Shown here one piece after another: positions 41,311 to 51,100 of a DNA stretch of 64,000 nucleotides. Position numbers and translations under genes: made by a program. The first letter of the stretch is position 1. The number at the start of each line of letters is the position of its first letter. The stretch comes from Pseudomonadota bacterium (GTDB taxonomy: Bacteria > Chloroflexota > UBA5177 > JAJPKF01), in NCBI GenBank assembly GCA_021323865.1, contig JAJPKF010000018.1:360984-424983 (forward strand), in the 5' to 3' direction. Below the pieces are notes generated by a model. That model saw only the letters and a program-made list of their open reading frames with translations, did not search any database and was not told where the DNA came from.

Positions 41311-43110
41311 GTGAGACGGCTGACCGAGCGTCAGGAGTGGAAGTTCTTCAGCGTCCTGCCGAAGGCCGACCGCCCGCTCGCCGTCATCTGGTGGATCCTG
41401 GTTCTTTTGCGAGCCTTCCTTCCGGCCGTGTTCGCCATCGCCATGGGGATCCTCGTGAGTGCGGTCCGCTCGCACGGCAGCCTCGTCGGTCCGCTCGTCC
41501 TCACGGGCGCCGCCTTTGTGCTGATGCAGGTGTTGTCTCCCGTCCACACGGCCATCGGCGCCAACCTCGGCGATCGGGTGGCCGCCTGGCTCTATGACCG
41601 CCTGACAGATGCCTGCATTCGGCCGGCGGGCATCGGCCACCTGGAAGACCCGGCGCTCACCAATGACCTCACGCTCGCCAGAGACTTTGATCTCGCCATA
41701 ACGGCTCCACCGATGTTCGTGACCATGGATTTCATCGCCACGGGCCTGGTTCAGCTGTTCTCCGGAGTCGCCCTCGCCATCGTTCTGATCGGCTACGCCT
41801 GGTGGGCTGCCCTGCTCCTCGCGGTGGCATGGCTCTCCACGCACTGGCTTCTTCGCGAAAGTACGGTTTGGCGCGATCGAAACACTCCCGAGGTGCAAGA
41901 GGCGCAGCGCGAATCGGAGTACACGTACCGCCTGGCCGTCGATCCGCCGGCCGCTAAGGAGCTACGCCTCTTCGGACTGGTTGATTGGACGATGGAGCGC
42001 TTTCTCAGCCGGCGAAAGCGGCTGTTTGAGCTCCAATATCGAGCGACTCGATTGCGGGAGCGATCGATGGGCTGGAGTCTGCTCATCGTGCTGACCGCCA
42101 ACGGTTTGGTGTTCTGGTCTCTTGCAAACTCCGCGCTGACCGGCGCGATCAGCCTGGGGCAGATCGTCGTATTTGCCCAAGCGGCAGTCGGCGCCAGTCT
42201 GATCGGATTCGGTGGCATCAACTGGGCTCTCGATGGGGCCGCCGCACCCATCGCTGCCGTGCTTCGACTCGGTCCGTCAATGGAGCCGGTGGGACGGCTG
42301 ACGAGCGGGCCCGAACAGGCGACCGGCATGCCTGCTCGCTACATCGCCTTCCGGAATGTCTCCTTCGCGTATACTCCCGGCTCCAACCCGATCCTCCGCA
42401 ACTTCTCGCTCACCATACCCGCGGGCAGCTCACTCGCCATTGTCGGCCGCAACGGGGCGGGTAAGACGACCCTCGCGAAGCTCCTCTGCCGGCTCTATGA
42501 CCCTCAGTCGGGAGGGATAGAGGCTGATGGGATCGATCTACGCCGCCTCGACTCGGAGAGCTGGCGATCTCAGGTCAGCGCGGTGTTCCAAGATTTCACG
42601 CGCCTGGAGCTGTCGCTCAGGGAGAACGTGGCTCCCTTCGGCGCCGACGACGAGCTGGTGAACGCCGCGCTCGCGCGGGCAGGAGCGACAAATCTCGCCG
42701 CTCTGGATACGGTGCTGGCGCGCGGTTACGAGGGTGGCATCGATCTGTCGGGTGGGCAATGGCAGCGGGTGGCGCTGGCTCGGGCGCTCTGCGCCGTGCA
42801 ATCCGGCGCCCGGCTGGTGATTCTCGACGAGCCCACTGCGCAGCTCGATGTGCGGGGGGAGGCAGAGATCTTCGAGCGCATCCTCACGGCGACCAGGCAA
42901 TGCACGACTGTCCTCATCTCGCATCGCTTCTCCACTGTCCGGCGGGCCGACCGAATCTGCGTGCTCGAGGAGGGCAGAGTCGTGGAGCTCGGGAGCCATG
43001 AGGAGCTGATGTCCCTTGGCGGACGCTACCGCACCATGTTTGAGCTGCAGGCACGGCAGTTCGAGTCTGAGGACGCCGACGCCGAGGTGGGATATGACGT
43101 TCTCGCCTGA
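41311..43110 (+). CDS. ABC transporter half-molecule, ATP-binding/permease (first of pair)
   Basis: About 600 residues: a six-helix transmembrane domain (to about residue 310) then an ATPase with Walker A GRNGAGKTT, Q-loop VFQDFTR, signature LSGGQWQRVALARAL, Walker B VILDEPTAQLD and H-loop ISHRFST. GTG 41311 follows GGAAGG at suitable distance; GTG 41305 is also in frame. The stop lies inside the start of the second half-transporter (16-bp overlap), so the two should be made together and form a heterodimeric exporter. Cargo unknown. Confidence 0.9.
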   Translation: MRRLTERQEWKFFSVLPKADRPLAVIWWILVLLRAFLPAVFAIAMGILVSAVRSHGSLVGPLVLTGAAFVLMQVLSPVHTAIGANLGDRVAAWLYDRLTDACIRPAGIGHLEDPALTNDLTLARDFDLAITAPPMFVTMDFIATGLVQLFSGVALAIVLIGYAWWAALLLAVAWLSTHWLLRESTVWRDRNTPEVQEAQRESEYTYRLAVDPPAAKELRLFGLVDWTMERFLSRRKRLFELQYRATRLRERSMGWSLLIVLTANGLVFWSLANSALTGAISLGQIVVFAQAAVGASLIGFGGINWALDGAAAPIAAVLRLGPSMEPVGRLTSGPEQATGMPARYIAFRNVSFAYTPGSNPILRNFSLTIPAGSSLAIVGRNGAGKTTLAKLLCRLYDPQSGGIEADGIDLRRLDSESWRSQVSAVFQDFTRLELSLRENVAPFGADDELVNAALARAGATNLAALDTVLARGYEGGIDLSGGQWQRVALARALCAVQSGARLVILDEPTAQLDVRGEAEIFERILTATRQCTTVLISHRFSTVRRADRICVLEEGRVVELGSHEELMSLGGRYRTMFELQARQFESEDADAEVGYDVLA

Positions 43111-44893
43111 CCGTCTGCCGCCTGCAATTCCCTCGATGTGGCGTCTGTACCGTCTCGGCTTCCGGCATGAGCCGTGGCTCCTTGCCAGCTCCTTCGTGCT
43201 GGCACTGGTAGCCGCCGTACCGGACGCCCTGCTGGCCGTTTGGCTTTCGCTGCTGGGTCGGGCAGTTTTGAATCACGACCGGGTTCTGCTCCTGATCGCC
43301 GCATTCGGCCTTGGCCTCTCGGCCACCGGGACTTGGCTTCTCAGTACCGTAAGCACCCGTGTCCAACGCCGCTTTCGGGACAAGGTCACCATCGTTCTCG
43401 AGGGTCACATTGCTCGCCTGCAAGCTTCCATCCCAACCATCGCTCACCAGGAGCGGCCGGACTATCTCGACCGGCTGGCGGTTCTGCGCGACCAGGTCTT
43501 CGTGCTGGACCACATGTATATGTCGGTCTTCGGCACCGCCGGCTGGGTTCTCAGGCTCGCCGTAACGTTGGGCCTGCTGATGTCCATCCACCCAGCATTG
43601 GGGTTGCTGTTGTTCTTCGCACTCCCGACGGTGCTGAGCTCAGCCTGGAGACCCGGCGTGGAGCGAGCGGTCCAGGAGCGTGTTGCGCCCTTCAGCAGGC
43701 TGGCCCGTCACTTCTTCACCATCGCCACGACCGCCGGTCCGGGCAAGGAGATTCGAGTGTGGGGGATTGGTCCCCGTGTTGCCCGGGAACGCCGCCAGGC
43801 GTGGGAACAATGGTATGGGACGATGTCTCGCACCAGATTGGCCAGCGCGGCCTGGAATGCAATTGCATGGAGCATTTTCGGAGCGGGATACGTGGGGGCG
43901 ATAGCCTTCGTTGCCCTCGGGATCCACGCGTCCGCGGGAGCGGTTCTGCTGGTGCTCGCCGCCGGCTCGCGCCTCTCCACCTACGTGGCCGCGACCGTGG
44001 GAGAGATCGGATTTCTCCGCGGCATATGGCTTGATGGTTCTCGCCGGTTGGCCTGGCTCGAGGACTACGCCGCCTACACACGGTCCGAGGCCGATCAGCC
44101 GGTGCCCAAATCGATCGGGACGGGCATCCGGCTTGACGGCGTATGCTTCAGCTATCCGGGAACTGCGCGACGAGTGCTGGAGGATGTCGACCTGCAGCTC
44201 CCGGGCGGCTCTGTCGTCGCCATCGTAGGTGAGAACGGCGCCGGAAAGAGCACCCTGGTCAAACTCCTGGCGAAGTTCTATGACCCAACGGAGGGGCAGA
44301 TCCTGGTCGATGGGGTTGATCTGCGACGGATACCCGCCGAAGACTGGCGCCGGCATCTGGCCGGTGGGTTCCAAGACTTCTTTCGGTTTGAGCTGCAGGC
44401 CCGTCAGTCTGTGGGCGTTGGAGATGTGCGGCGCATCGAGGATGAGCCTGCGGTTCTGCGGGCGGTGAGCCGGGCCGGTGCCGAAGACCTGGTTGCTGGA
44501 TTCGAGCGCGGACTGGCCACTCAGCTGGGGCCGACATGGCCGGGAGGCGTCGAGGTCTCGTTCGGACAGTGGCAGAAGCTGGCGCTGGCACGCGGGTTCA
44601 TGCGCGAGGAACCTTTGCTCCTGATTCTTGACGAGCCCACTGCCGCGCTGGACGCCGAGACCGAGCACGCGCTCTTCGAGCGCTATGCCTCGGCGGCTCA
44701 CGCCGACGGCGTCCCGGACCGTCGGGGCATTACGATCCTGGTGTCGCACCGGTTTTCAACCGTCCGTATGGCCGACTTGATCGTGGTGCTGAGTGGGGCT
44801 CGGGTTGTGGAGGTCGGAGCACACGAAGAGCTGATGGCGTTAGGTGGGCATTACGCCGAGCTGTATGGCATTCAGGCCGCTGCCTACCGCTAA
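43094..44893 (+). CDS. ABC transporter half-molecule, ATP-binding/permease (second of pair)
   Basis: 599 residues with a six-helix membrane domain and an ATPase: Walker A GENGAGKST, Q-loop GFQDFFR, signature VSFGQWQKLALARGF (canonical LSGGQ altered), Walker B LILDEPTAALD, H-loop VSHRFST. The altered signature would contact the first subunit's ATP, giving one canonical and one degenerate site, as in known heterodimeric exporters. ATG 43094 follows GAGGTGGG. It is co-translated with the first half. Confidence 0.9.
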   Translation: MTFSPDRLPPAIPSMWRLYRLGFRHEPWLLASSFVLALVAAVPDALLAVWLSLLGRAVLNHDRVLLLIAAFGLGLSATGTWLLSTVSTRVQRRFRDKVTIVLEGHIARLQASIPTIAHQERPDYLDRLAVLRDQVFVLDHMYMSVFGTAGWVLRLAVTLGLLMSIHPALGLLLFFALPTVLSSAWRPGVERAVQERVAPFSRLARHFFTIATTAGPGKEIRVWGIGPRVARERRQAWEQWYGTMSRTRLASAAWNAIAWSIFGAGYVGAIAFVALGIHASAGAVLLVLAAGSRLSTYVAATVGEIGFLRGIWLDGSRRLAWLEDYAAYTRSEADQPVPKSIGTGIRLDGVCFSYPGTARRVLEDVDLQLPGGSVVAIVGENGAGKSTLVKLLAKFYDPTEGQILVDGVDLRRIPAEDWRRHLAGGFQDFFRFELQARQSVGVGDVRRIEDEPAVLRAVSRAGAEDLVAGFERGLATQLGPTWPGGVEVSFGQWQKLALARGFMREEPLLLILDEPTAALDAETEHALFERYASAAHADGVPDRRGITILVSHRFSTVRMADLIVVLSGARVVEVGAHEELMALGGHYAELYGIQAAAYR

Positions 44894-44957
44894 CCTGTTG
44901 GGTCAGATGAGAAATACTGGATGCGCCGGACCCAGACATGACTGCATTGTCACGGCA

Positions 44958-46052
44958 CTACCCGAAATACGTTTCGTTCAGGGGAACGAACGTCGCATCC
45001 ACGGACGTCTCCAAGAAGGACCCGTACCTTCCAATCGCATCCTCTACCGGGTCGAGTTCCGGTCGTGGGAGCCGCCGATACAGGGTGACCTCGACGCGGA
45101 GCGCACCGGCCGTTCGTCGGGTCCGCCATCGTCCGACGATCTGACCGTCGAGCAGGATGGATGGGTTGTAGATCCCGGCGCCCTTCGTGGCGGTCAACCC
45201 CTCCAGGTCGGCCAGATATTTGCTGCTCGAATAGCCCACGAAGAGCTCATCCCACGTTTGCAGTAGCTGCGCACGTGGTTCCAGCACCGCCGGACCTTCG
45301 GAGGGCGCGACCCAATAGGTCACGCCCGCGGTAGTGATGCTGTCCAGGTCGTCCTCGCTGAGCTCGATGCCACGCTTCACGTCCCGGATCGGGAGACTCG
45401 ACCACCAGCTGAGGTCCTGCGGAGTCGCGGGGCCGTGACTTGCGAAGTAGCGGAACGTCAGCTCACGAAGCCCCTCTTCCGGCGACAGCCTTCGGGCATT
45501 GGGCGCCCGACGCTCCAGCAACGCGTAGGTTTGCCGGGATCCGTTGGGTGGACCGCTGCAGACCAGGCCCAAGAGCTCGGTGTGCAATAGCAGCAGCGAG
45601 AGATGACCCGCCGGCAGGTCGAAGCCGGCCTGGGACAACACCGAACTCAGTTCCGGTCGCGTCAGCTCCTCGTCGGCTTCGAGTGCCTCCGTCATTAGCT
45701 TCAGGCATGTCGTCACGATGTCCTCGTCAAGCCCCTGACGTCGGCAGTATTTGGTCGAAACCTGCAGGACTCGCGGTGCGGTGACGTCCAGCAACCATCG
45801 AATGTCATCCGGATGCACAAAGTGCCACGTGGGACGGAGGATATGCGTTCGCAGCATGTGTCCCTCGGCGAAGGCACGGTCGATCGCCTGCAGTGTGGCT
45901 CCGCACCGCTGACCCACAGACCAGGCCCCAAAGTGGTAGTCCTGACATTGGATCGCTCCCAGGGTCTTGACGATCTCCCCGGGCGAGGACGGAACGGCCC
46001 CCACGAGCCTCATAGACGCGAGCCGACGCAGCACTAAGGGCGGCAAATCCAT
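44958..46052 (-). CDS. winged-helix DNA-binding domain protein (HTH_42/YcaQ-like)
   Basis: 364 residues of the HTH_42 family, whose best-known relatives (AlkX/YcaQ) are DNA glycosylase-like proteins. Blocks: GAIQCQDYHFGAWSVGQRC, HILRPTWHFVHPDDIRWLL, LTFRYFASHGPATPQDLSWW, WDELFVGYSSSKYL and NPSILLDGQIVGRWRT. The active role is not established for this subfamily. The ATG at 46052 is the first start. It is convergent with the ABC pair. Confidence 0.82.
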   Translation of the reverse strand: MDLPPLVLRRLASMRLVGAVPSSPGEIVKTLGAIQCQDYHFGAWSVGQRCGATLQAIDRAFAEGHMLRTHILRPTWHFVHPDDIRWLLDVTAPRVLQVSTKYCRRQGLDEDIVTTCLKLMTEALEADEELTRPELSSVLSQAGFDLPAGHLSLLLLHTELLGLVCSGPPNGSRQTYALLERRAPNARRLSPEEGLRELTFRYFASHGPATPQDLSWWSSLPIRDVKRGIELSEDDLDSITTAGVTYWVAPSEGPAVLEPRAQLLQTWDELFVGYSSSKYLADLEGLTATKGAGIYNPSILLDGQIVGRWRTRRTAGALRVEVTLYRRLPRPELDPVEDAIGRYGSFLETSVDATFVPLNETYFG

Positions 46053-46109
46053 ATAACCTCAGTCTGACCCTTCGGACCCGCCGAGCGACCCGGCGGGATA
46101 AGCGGTCGG

Positions 46110-46847
46110 CTAGCCGCGCCCGGAGTAGCCTCGCAGAAAGCGATCAACGTGTGGTCGCCCTGAGCCCTCCGCGGCCTCCACGACATCCCCCAGCGCATAC
46201 GGCAGCCGCCGAAAGTCAACCGAAACGTGGCCACCAGCCAGCTCGACCACTGCGTATTCCGCCCACAGGTCGAAGACGGGTTCCTCCCCCTGTTGGTGGC
46301 GATCGTATACGACGCCCACGCTGCCGGGGTTGACGAAGAGCCCATGGCCGACGCAGCGAATCTGCTGGACGTGGGTGTGGCCGCCTGCCAGCACGACTGG
46401 CTCAGACGTCCCCAGCAATTCGAGCACCTCTTCTTGCGGCGTCTCAGGAAAGATGAGCTCGTCGAAAGAGCGGGGCGTCCCGTGGAAGCAGAGGGCCGTC
46501 CGGTCGGCAGCGATGGACAGCTCGAGCGTTGGCACGAAACCCCGCATGTACTCGATATCGGAAGAGCCGAGCTGGGACAGCGTCCACTCGCCGACGCGTC
46601 GTTGCTCTGGGTTCACCGGTTCGGCCGGATCTTCCGCCAGTCCAGAGAGGAGCCAGGCGTCCGTGTTACCCATGATGACGGGACACCCAAGATCGCGGAG
46701 GCGCCGCATCACCTCGGCCGGCTGGGTGCCGCCCTGCACGGTGTCGCCCAGACACACGAGGTGATCGAGATCAGACGGTAGTTCCGAGATGATGGCATCC
46801 AGCGCCACTGCGTTGCCATGAATGTCCGCAATCAGTCCGAGCTTCAA
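46110..46847 (-). CDS. calcineurin-like metallophosphoesterase
   Basis: 245 residues. LIADIHGNAVAL (DxH), VCLGDTVQGG (GD), MGNTDAW (GNH replaced by GNT), FHGTPRSF and GGHTHVQQI, followed by NPGSVG, outline a YfcE-like two-metal enzyme. The His-to-Thr change in the GNHD motif occurs in some family members. The start is TTG 46847 after GAGGTCGCC. It overlaps no neighbour but is 7 bp downstream of the DUF2156 gene on the same strand. Confidence 0.84.
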   Translation of the reverse strand: MKLGLIADIHGNAVALDAIISELPSDLDHLVCLGDTVQGGTQPAEVMRRLRDLGCPVIMGNTDAWLLSGLAEDPAEPVNPEQRRVGEWTLSQLGSSDIEYMRGFVPTLELSIAADRTALCFHGTPRSFDELIFPETPQEEVLELLGTSEPVVLAGGHTHVQQIRCVGHGLFVNPGSVGVVYDRHQQGEEPVFDLWAEYAVVELAGGHVSVDFRRLPYALGDVVEAAEGSGRPHVDRFLRGYSGRG

Positions 46848-46854
46848 GGCGACC

Positions 46855-48012
46855 TCAAAAAAGCTTGTCTTCGGCCTGAATGATCGCGAGCGTGATCAGT
46901 GGTACCTTCGCCAGATCACGATACGCCGCGTAGCGGGTCACCCAGTGGGGACGGAACTTGTCGTTGAAGGTGTAGAGGCTCTTCAGCTGGAAAAGCCACG
47001 AAAGGCGCTCGAAGGCAAGGGTACGGAGGGCCGTGAGTGCCTTGGGCTCCGGGACCGGCTTCGTGTTCGACAGGGCAGCGAAGTTCAAGCTGATGAAGTC
47101 CCACCCCTCGGATTGCAGGACCCGTGCGCTCTGGAGAATGAGGAACTCCGTCAGGCCGTTGGGGCTATCGCGTCGCCGTCTCATCATGTCGAGGGACCAT
47201 CCTCGGGTGCCGTAAACGGGAACAAACGTGAGGAAGCCGGAGACGCGGCCATCCTGGATGGCGAAGGCCACCCGCACATCCTCGTCCTCAGGTCGCGGGA
47301 AGCGACCCAAGGTCATGGAGAAGCCGTGCTCTGAGCCGCCCTTGTCGTGAAGCCACTCACGAGAGACACAATCGGCCGCTTCCCGTTCTGCCCGGCCTAG
47401 CTCGCCGCTGCGGCACATCCGGAATCCGGTGCCAAGGGCAAGGCAATGACGCTCTGCTCGCCGCACCTTTCGTCTCAGGCGGGAGACCTCAAAGTCCGGT
47501 AGGCGCAATATGCACTCCTCGCCGATCTTGAGGACGCGGAGTCCCAGGGATCGGTAGGTGGGGAGGTTCTCGCCGGAGATGCCCAGGAAGCAGGGAGTCA
47601 GCCTTTGATTGCGACAGCGCTGCAGGAAGCCGGCAATCAAATCGGGCAGCGCCTCACGAGGCCCGATCGGGTCTGCGCCCACCACTGCGACACCATGCCA
47701 AGCCTTGAACGACAGGAAAGCCGTCCGGTCCTCGTTGAACACGTAGCAGCCGGTGTCGCGCAGCGAGAAGTACGAGAGCGTGTCGTTCCCGTGGCGCCGG
47801 ACAACTTCCGCGGCACGAGCGCGATCCGCCGCTGAGGCTGGCCGGAAGGGCTCGGCACGCAAAACCGGCGGCATAGCCCAGCGGATCGATCCTGTATCCC
47901 GGTCCCGGTCAGGTAGGCCGTTGCCTCGGCCTGGACGCTGTCTCTCGCCTGCGATCGCCGAGGCGGTCACATCGTCCGTGGACGGCGAAATCTGCTCCTG
48001 CAGGGAAGCCAT
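46855..48012 (-). CDS. DUF2156 (phosphatidylglycerol lysyltransferase C-terminal-like) protein
   Basis: 385 residues with a GNAT-like fold as in the catalytic domain of MprF/LysX-type aminoacyl-phosphatidylglycerol synthases, but without the flippase membrane domain. Blocks: HGNDTLSYFSLRDTGCYVFN, FKAWHGVAVVGADPIGP, LGLRVLKIGEECILRL, LRRKVRRAERHC, GFLTFVPVYGTRGWSLDMMRR, GLTEFLILQSARVL and FRPHWVTRYAAY. A variable Arg-rich N-terminus precedes the fold. A lipid or peptide aminoacylation role is inferred. The ATG at 48012 follows GGAGGA. Divergent from the acyl-AMP ligase gene. Confidence 0.85.
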   Translation of the reverse strand: MASLQEQISPSTDDVTASAIAGERQRPGRGNGLPDRDRDTGSIRWAMPPVLRAEPFRPASAADRARAAEVVRRHGNDTLSYFSLRDTGCYVFNEDRTAFLSFKAWHGVAVVGADPIGPREALPDLIAGFLQRCRNQRLTPCFLGISGENLPTYRSLGLRVLKIGEECILRLPDFEVSRLRRKVRRAERHCLALGTGFRMCRSGELGRAEREAADCVSREWLHDKGGSEHGFSMTLGRFPRPEDEDVRVAFAIQDGRVSGFLTFVPVYGTRGWSLDMMRRRRDSPNGLTEFLILQSARVLQSEGWDFISLNFAALSNTKPVPEPKALTALRTLAFERLSWLFQLKSLYTFNDKFRPHWVTRYAAYRDLAKVPLITLAIIQAEDKLF

Positions 48013-48128
48013 GAAACGTGAAGTCCTCCGTGCCTCACCGCTATACTTGCACGAGTAGCGCGCCGTCGGTTTGAGGGGTCGCTCCCCACGAGACGCGAGC
48101 GGTCGGGGAGAAGGAGTGGGACTGGTTC

Positions 48129-51100
48129 ATGCTGACCGGCCGGCGTGAGGACGTGAGCATCGTTCGCTGTCTGGACGAATGGACCTCACGCGAGCCGGAT
48201 CGTGCGCTCTACGTCTTCCTCGACAGTCGCGGCCGTCAGGCCCAAGCCTACACCTATGGCAATTTTACGGAGCGGACCAGATTCCTGGCTCACCACCTCC
48301 GAGAGGCGGGAATATCCGTGGGCGAGCGCGTCTTGCTGGCCTATCCACCGGGCCTTGAGTCGATGGCCGCGTTCGTCGCGTGTGCTCGAAGCGGCGTCAT
48401 TCCGGTCCCGGTCCATCCGCCCTCTCATCGGGACATTCGGACCGGCATGGGACGAATGAGGTTCGTTGCTCGGGACTGTGAAGCGGTCGCGGTCCTCACC
48501 AGTTCTGCCCTCGCGGGAGAGCTTGGGGTGGATGGTGTGGGCGATCAGACCGTTAGCGCCAATGGCCGGGGGGAGACAGCGCTTCGATGGATCGGAACCG
48601 ACGACCTCTCGGGCAGTGTGCCCACCGAATACGTCGACACACCGGGGGAGGTCCTCTTTCTTCAGTACACCTCGGGATCGACCAGCACGCCAAAGGGAGT
48701 GATCGTACGCCACCAGAACGTCGTCGACAACGGCATCGCCACCTTGGGCCGTGAGGCCGTCGGAAAGGTCGGGGTGTCATGGTTGCCGCAGTACCACGAC
48801 ATGGGTCTCATCGGGTACTATCTCTACCCGCTCGTCGTCGGCGGAACAACCTTCGGGTTTTCACCGCTCGATTTCCTCCGCCGTCCGGCTCTCTGGCTGC
48901 AGACCATCAGTCGAACGCGCGCGGCGTTCAGCTCATCTCCCAACTTTGGCTTCGAGTACTGCCTGCGAGAGGACAAGCTTCCGGACCCGGAGCTGGAAGG
49001 CCTTGACCTCGGCAGCCTTGAATGGCTGATGAACGCCGCCGAGCCGGTCCGAGCCGAGACCTTCGAACGTTTCTTCCAGCGCTTTGCCCGCTACGGCTTG
49101 CGTAGGAGTGCTCACGTCGCGGCCTACGGCTTGGCGGAGAATACGCTTGCGGTAACCCATCACGGACGCCGTGCCGTGGCCGTGGATCGAGATGGGTCGC
49201 CCAGCCAAGACCGTCGCACGGCCGGCTCGGAGGCCCGCAGCTCAGTCATGAGCTGCGGCAGGCCACTCGAGGGTGTTGACGTTCGGATCGTAGATCCGAC
49301 GACAAAACTGGCCCTCGGCTCCCGGCAAGTCGGGGAAATATGGGTGGGCGGCTCCAGCAAATGCCAAGGCTACTGGGGCCGCCCGGAAGCGACGGCCGAG
49401 ACGTTTGAAAACCGAGTCGAGGGGGTGCCAGCCGAAGCTGGTACCTACCTGCGCACCGGAGATTTGGGGTTCCTCGACCAAGGCGAGTTATTCGTGTGCG
49501 GCCGGTTGAAGGACCTGATCATCGTTCGCGGGATCAACTACTACCCCCACGACATTGAACGCGTGGTGGAGGAGGCTTCTCCCCAGATTCGGACGGGCGG
49601 AGTGGTGGCGTTCGCCGGAGACGACCAGGAGGAATCGATCGTGGTGGTCGCCGAGGTGAAAGACCCGGAAACCCTACCCGATCCCATGGAAGTCGTGCAG
49701 GCGCTCCGTGCTCAGCAGTTCGTGGGCCCCTACACCGTGGTGTTGGTTCGCAGCAAATCAGTGGACCGTACCACGTCCGGCAAGCTGGCGCGGAGCCGTA
49801 CCCGGCGTCGGTGGCTCGAGGGCGAGCTGCCCTGTCTTGTGACGCACCGCAGCAGACTCTTGGACGTTGCGCCCTCCCCGTCGACAGGTCTGGTCGCCCG
49901 GCTCACAGAGATGCTCGAGCCGTATGGGATCAGCGGTAGAGAGCATCTCACGTTGGAGGAGATCGGCATCGATTCGCTCGATCTGGTCATGGTGGTCGAG
50001 GAGATCGAGCGCTTTCTCGGAAGGCAGGGCAGGAAAACACCGTACGGAGAGATAGATGGGCGGTTGCTGCAGCGCCTCACGGTTGATCAGCTGCGGTCCC
50101 TCGTGGAGCTCGTAGAGGGAGCCAGAGAGGACGACTCGGTCCTGAGGCCCATCCTGAGCCGGCTGAAAGAAGAGCAGGAGGACTTCGAACGTGAGGCAAT
50201 GCAGGCCGATGCGGCGCTCGGCTTCACCGACATCCTCCAGGAAGGGCTGCCTGCAGGACCGGCCGATCAAATTCTGCTGACGGGTCCCACAGGATTCCTT
50301 GGACCGTTCTTGCTGGCCGGCCTGTTGCAACGGACTCCATTCACGCTTCACGCGCTGACCCGCGCAGCCTCGCCCGAGGCGGGGCTAAACCGGCTTCGCG
50401 AGGGGTTCCACCAAGCCCGGGTCGCCTGGCCCAAAATGGACCGCGACCTCTCCGAGCGAGTTCGCGTCATCTGCGGCGACATCTCCCAGCCGCGACTGGG
50501 TCTCGACAGGCAGGCATGGGAGGGGCTCGCGTCTGAGGTCGGGGCCGTGGTTCACAATGCGGCCCTTGTCAACTACTCACTGAACTACGGCGCACTCAAG
50601 CCTCACAACGTCGATGGTACTCGAGAGCTCCTGCGGCTCGCGTGTACCGACGCGGTGAAGCGGTTCCACTTCATCTCGAGCACCATCATTTTTGGCTGGA
50701 CGCCGAAGCCACGCCTCTTCGAGGCCGACAACAACGACGAGATGTCGAATCTGGACTTCGGTTATGCCCAGACAAAGTGGGTGGCCGAACGTTTAGTGCT
50801 CGAAGCCGCTCAACGCGGGCTGCCGGTCGAGATCTACCGGCCTTCATTCGTCTCTGCATCGACCGGAGGTATCGCCAGCCCGGCGGACATCACCGTCCGG
50901 CTCTTAGCGTTCATGATCAACCATGGCATCGGGGTCAACGCTCGCAACCAGATCAGCTTTCTTCCCGCGGATATCGCCGCCGACAACATCGCCAGCATCA
51001 TCGGCCGCCTTCGTTCCGCCGACCCGGCCCCGGATCGTGAATCTGCCCGCGTCTTCCATGTGACGGTTGACGACTTCTACAGCATCATCGACCTCACGCG

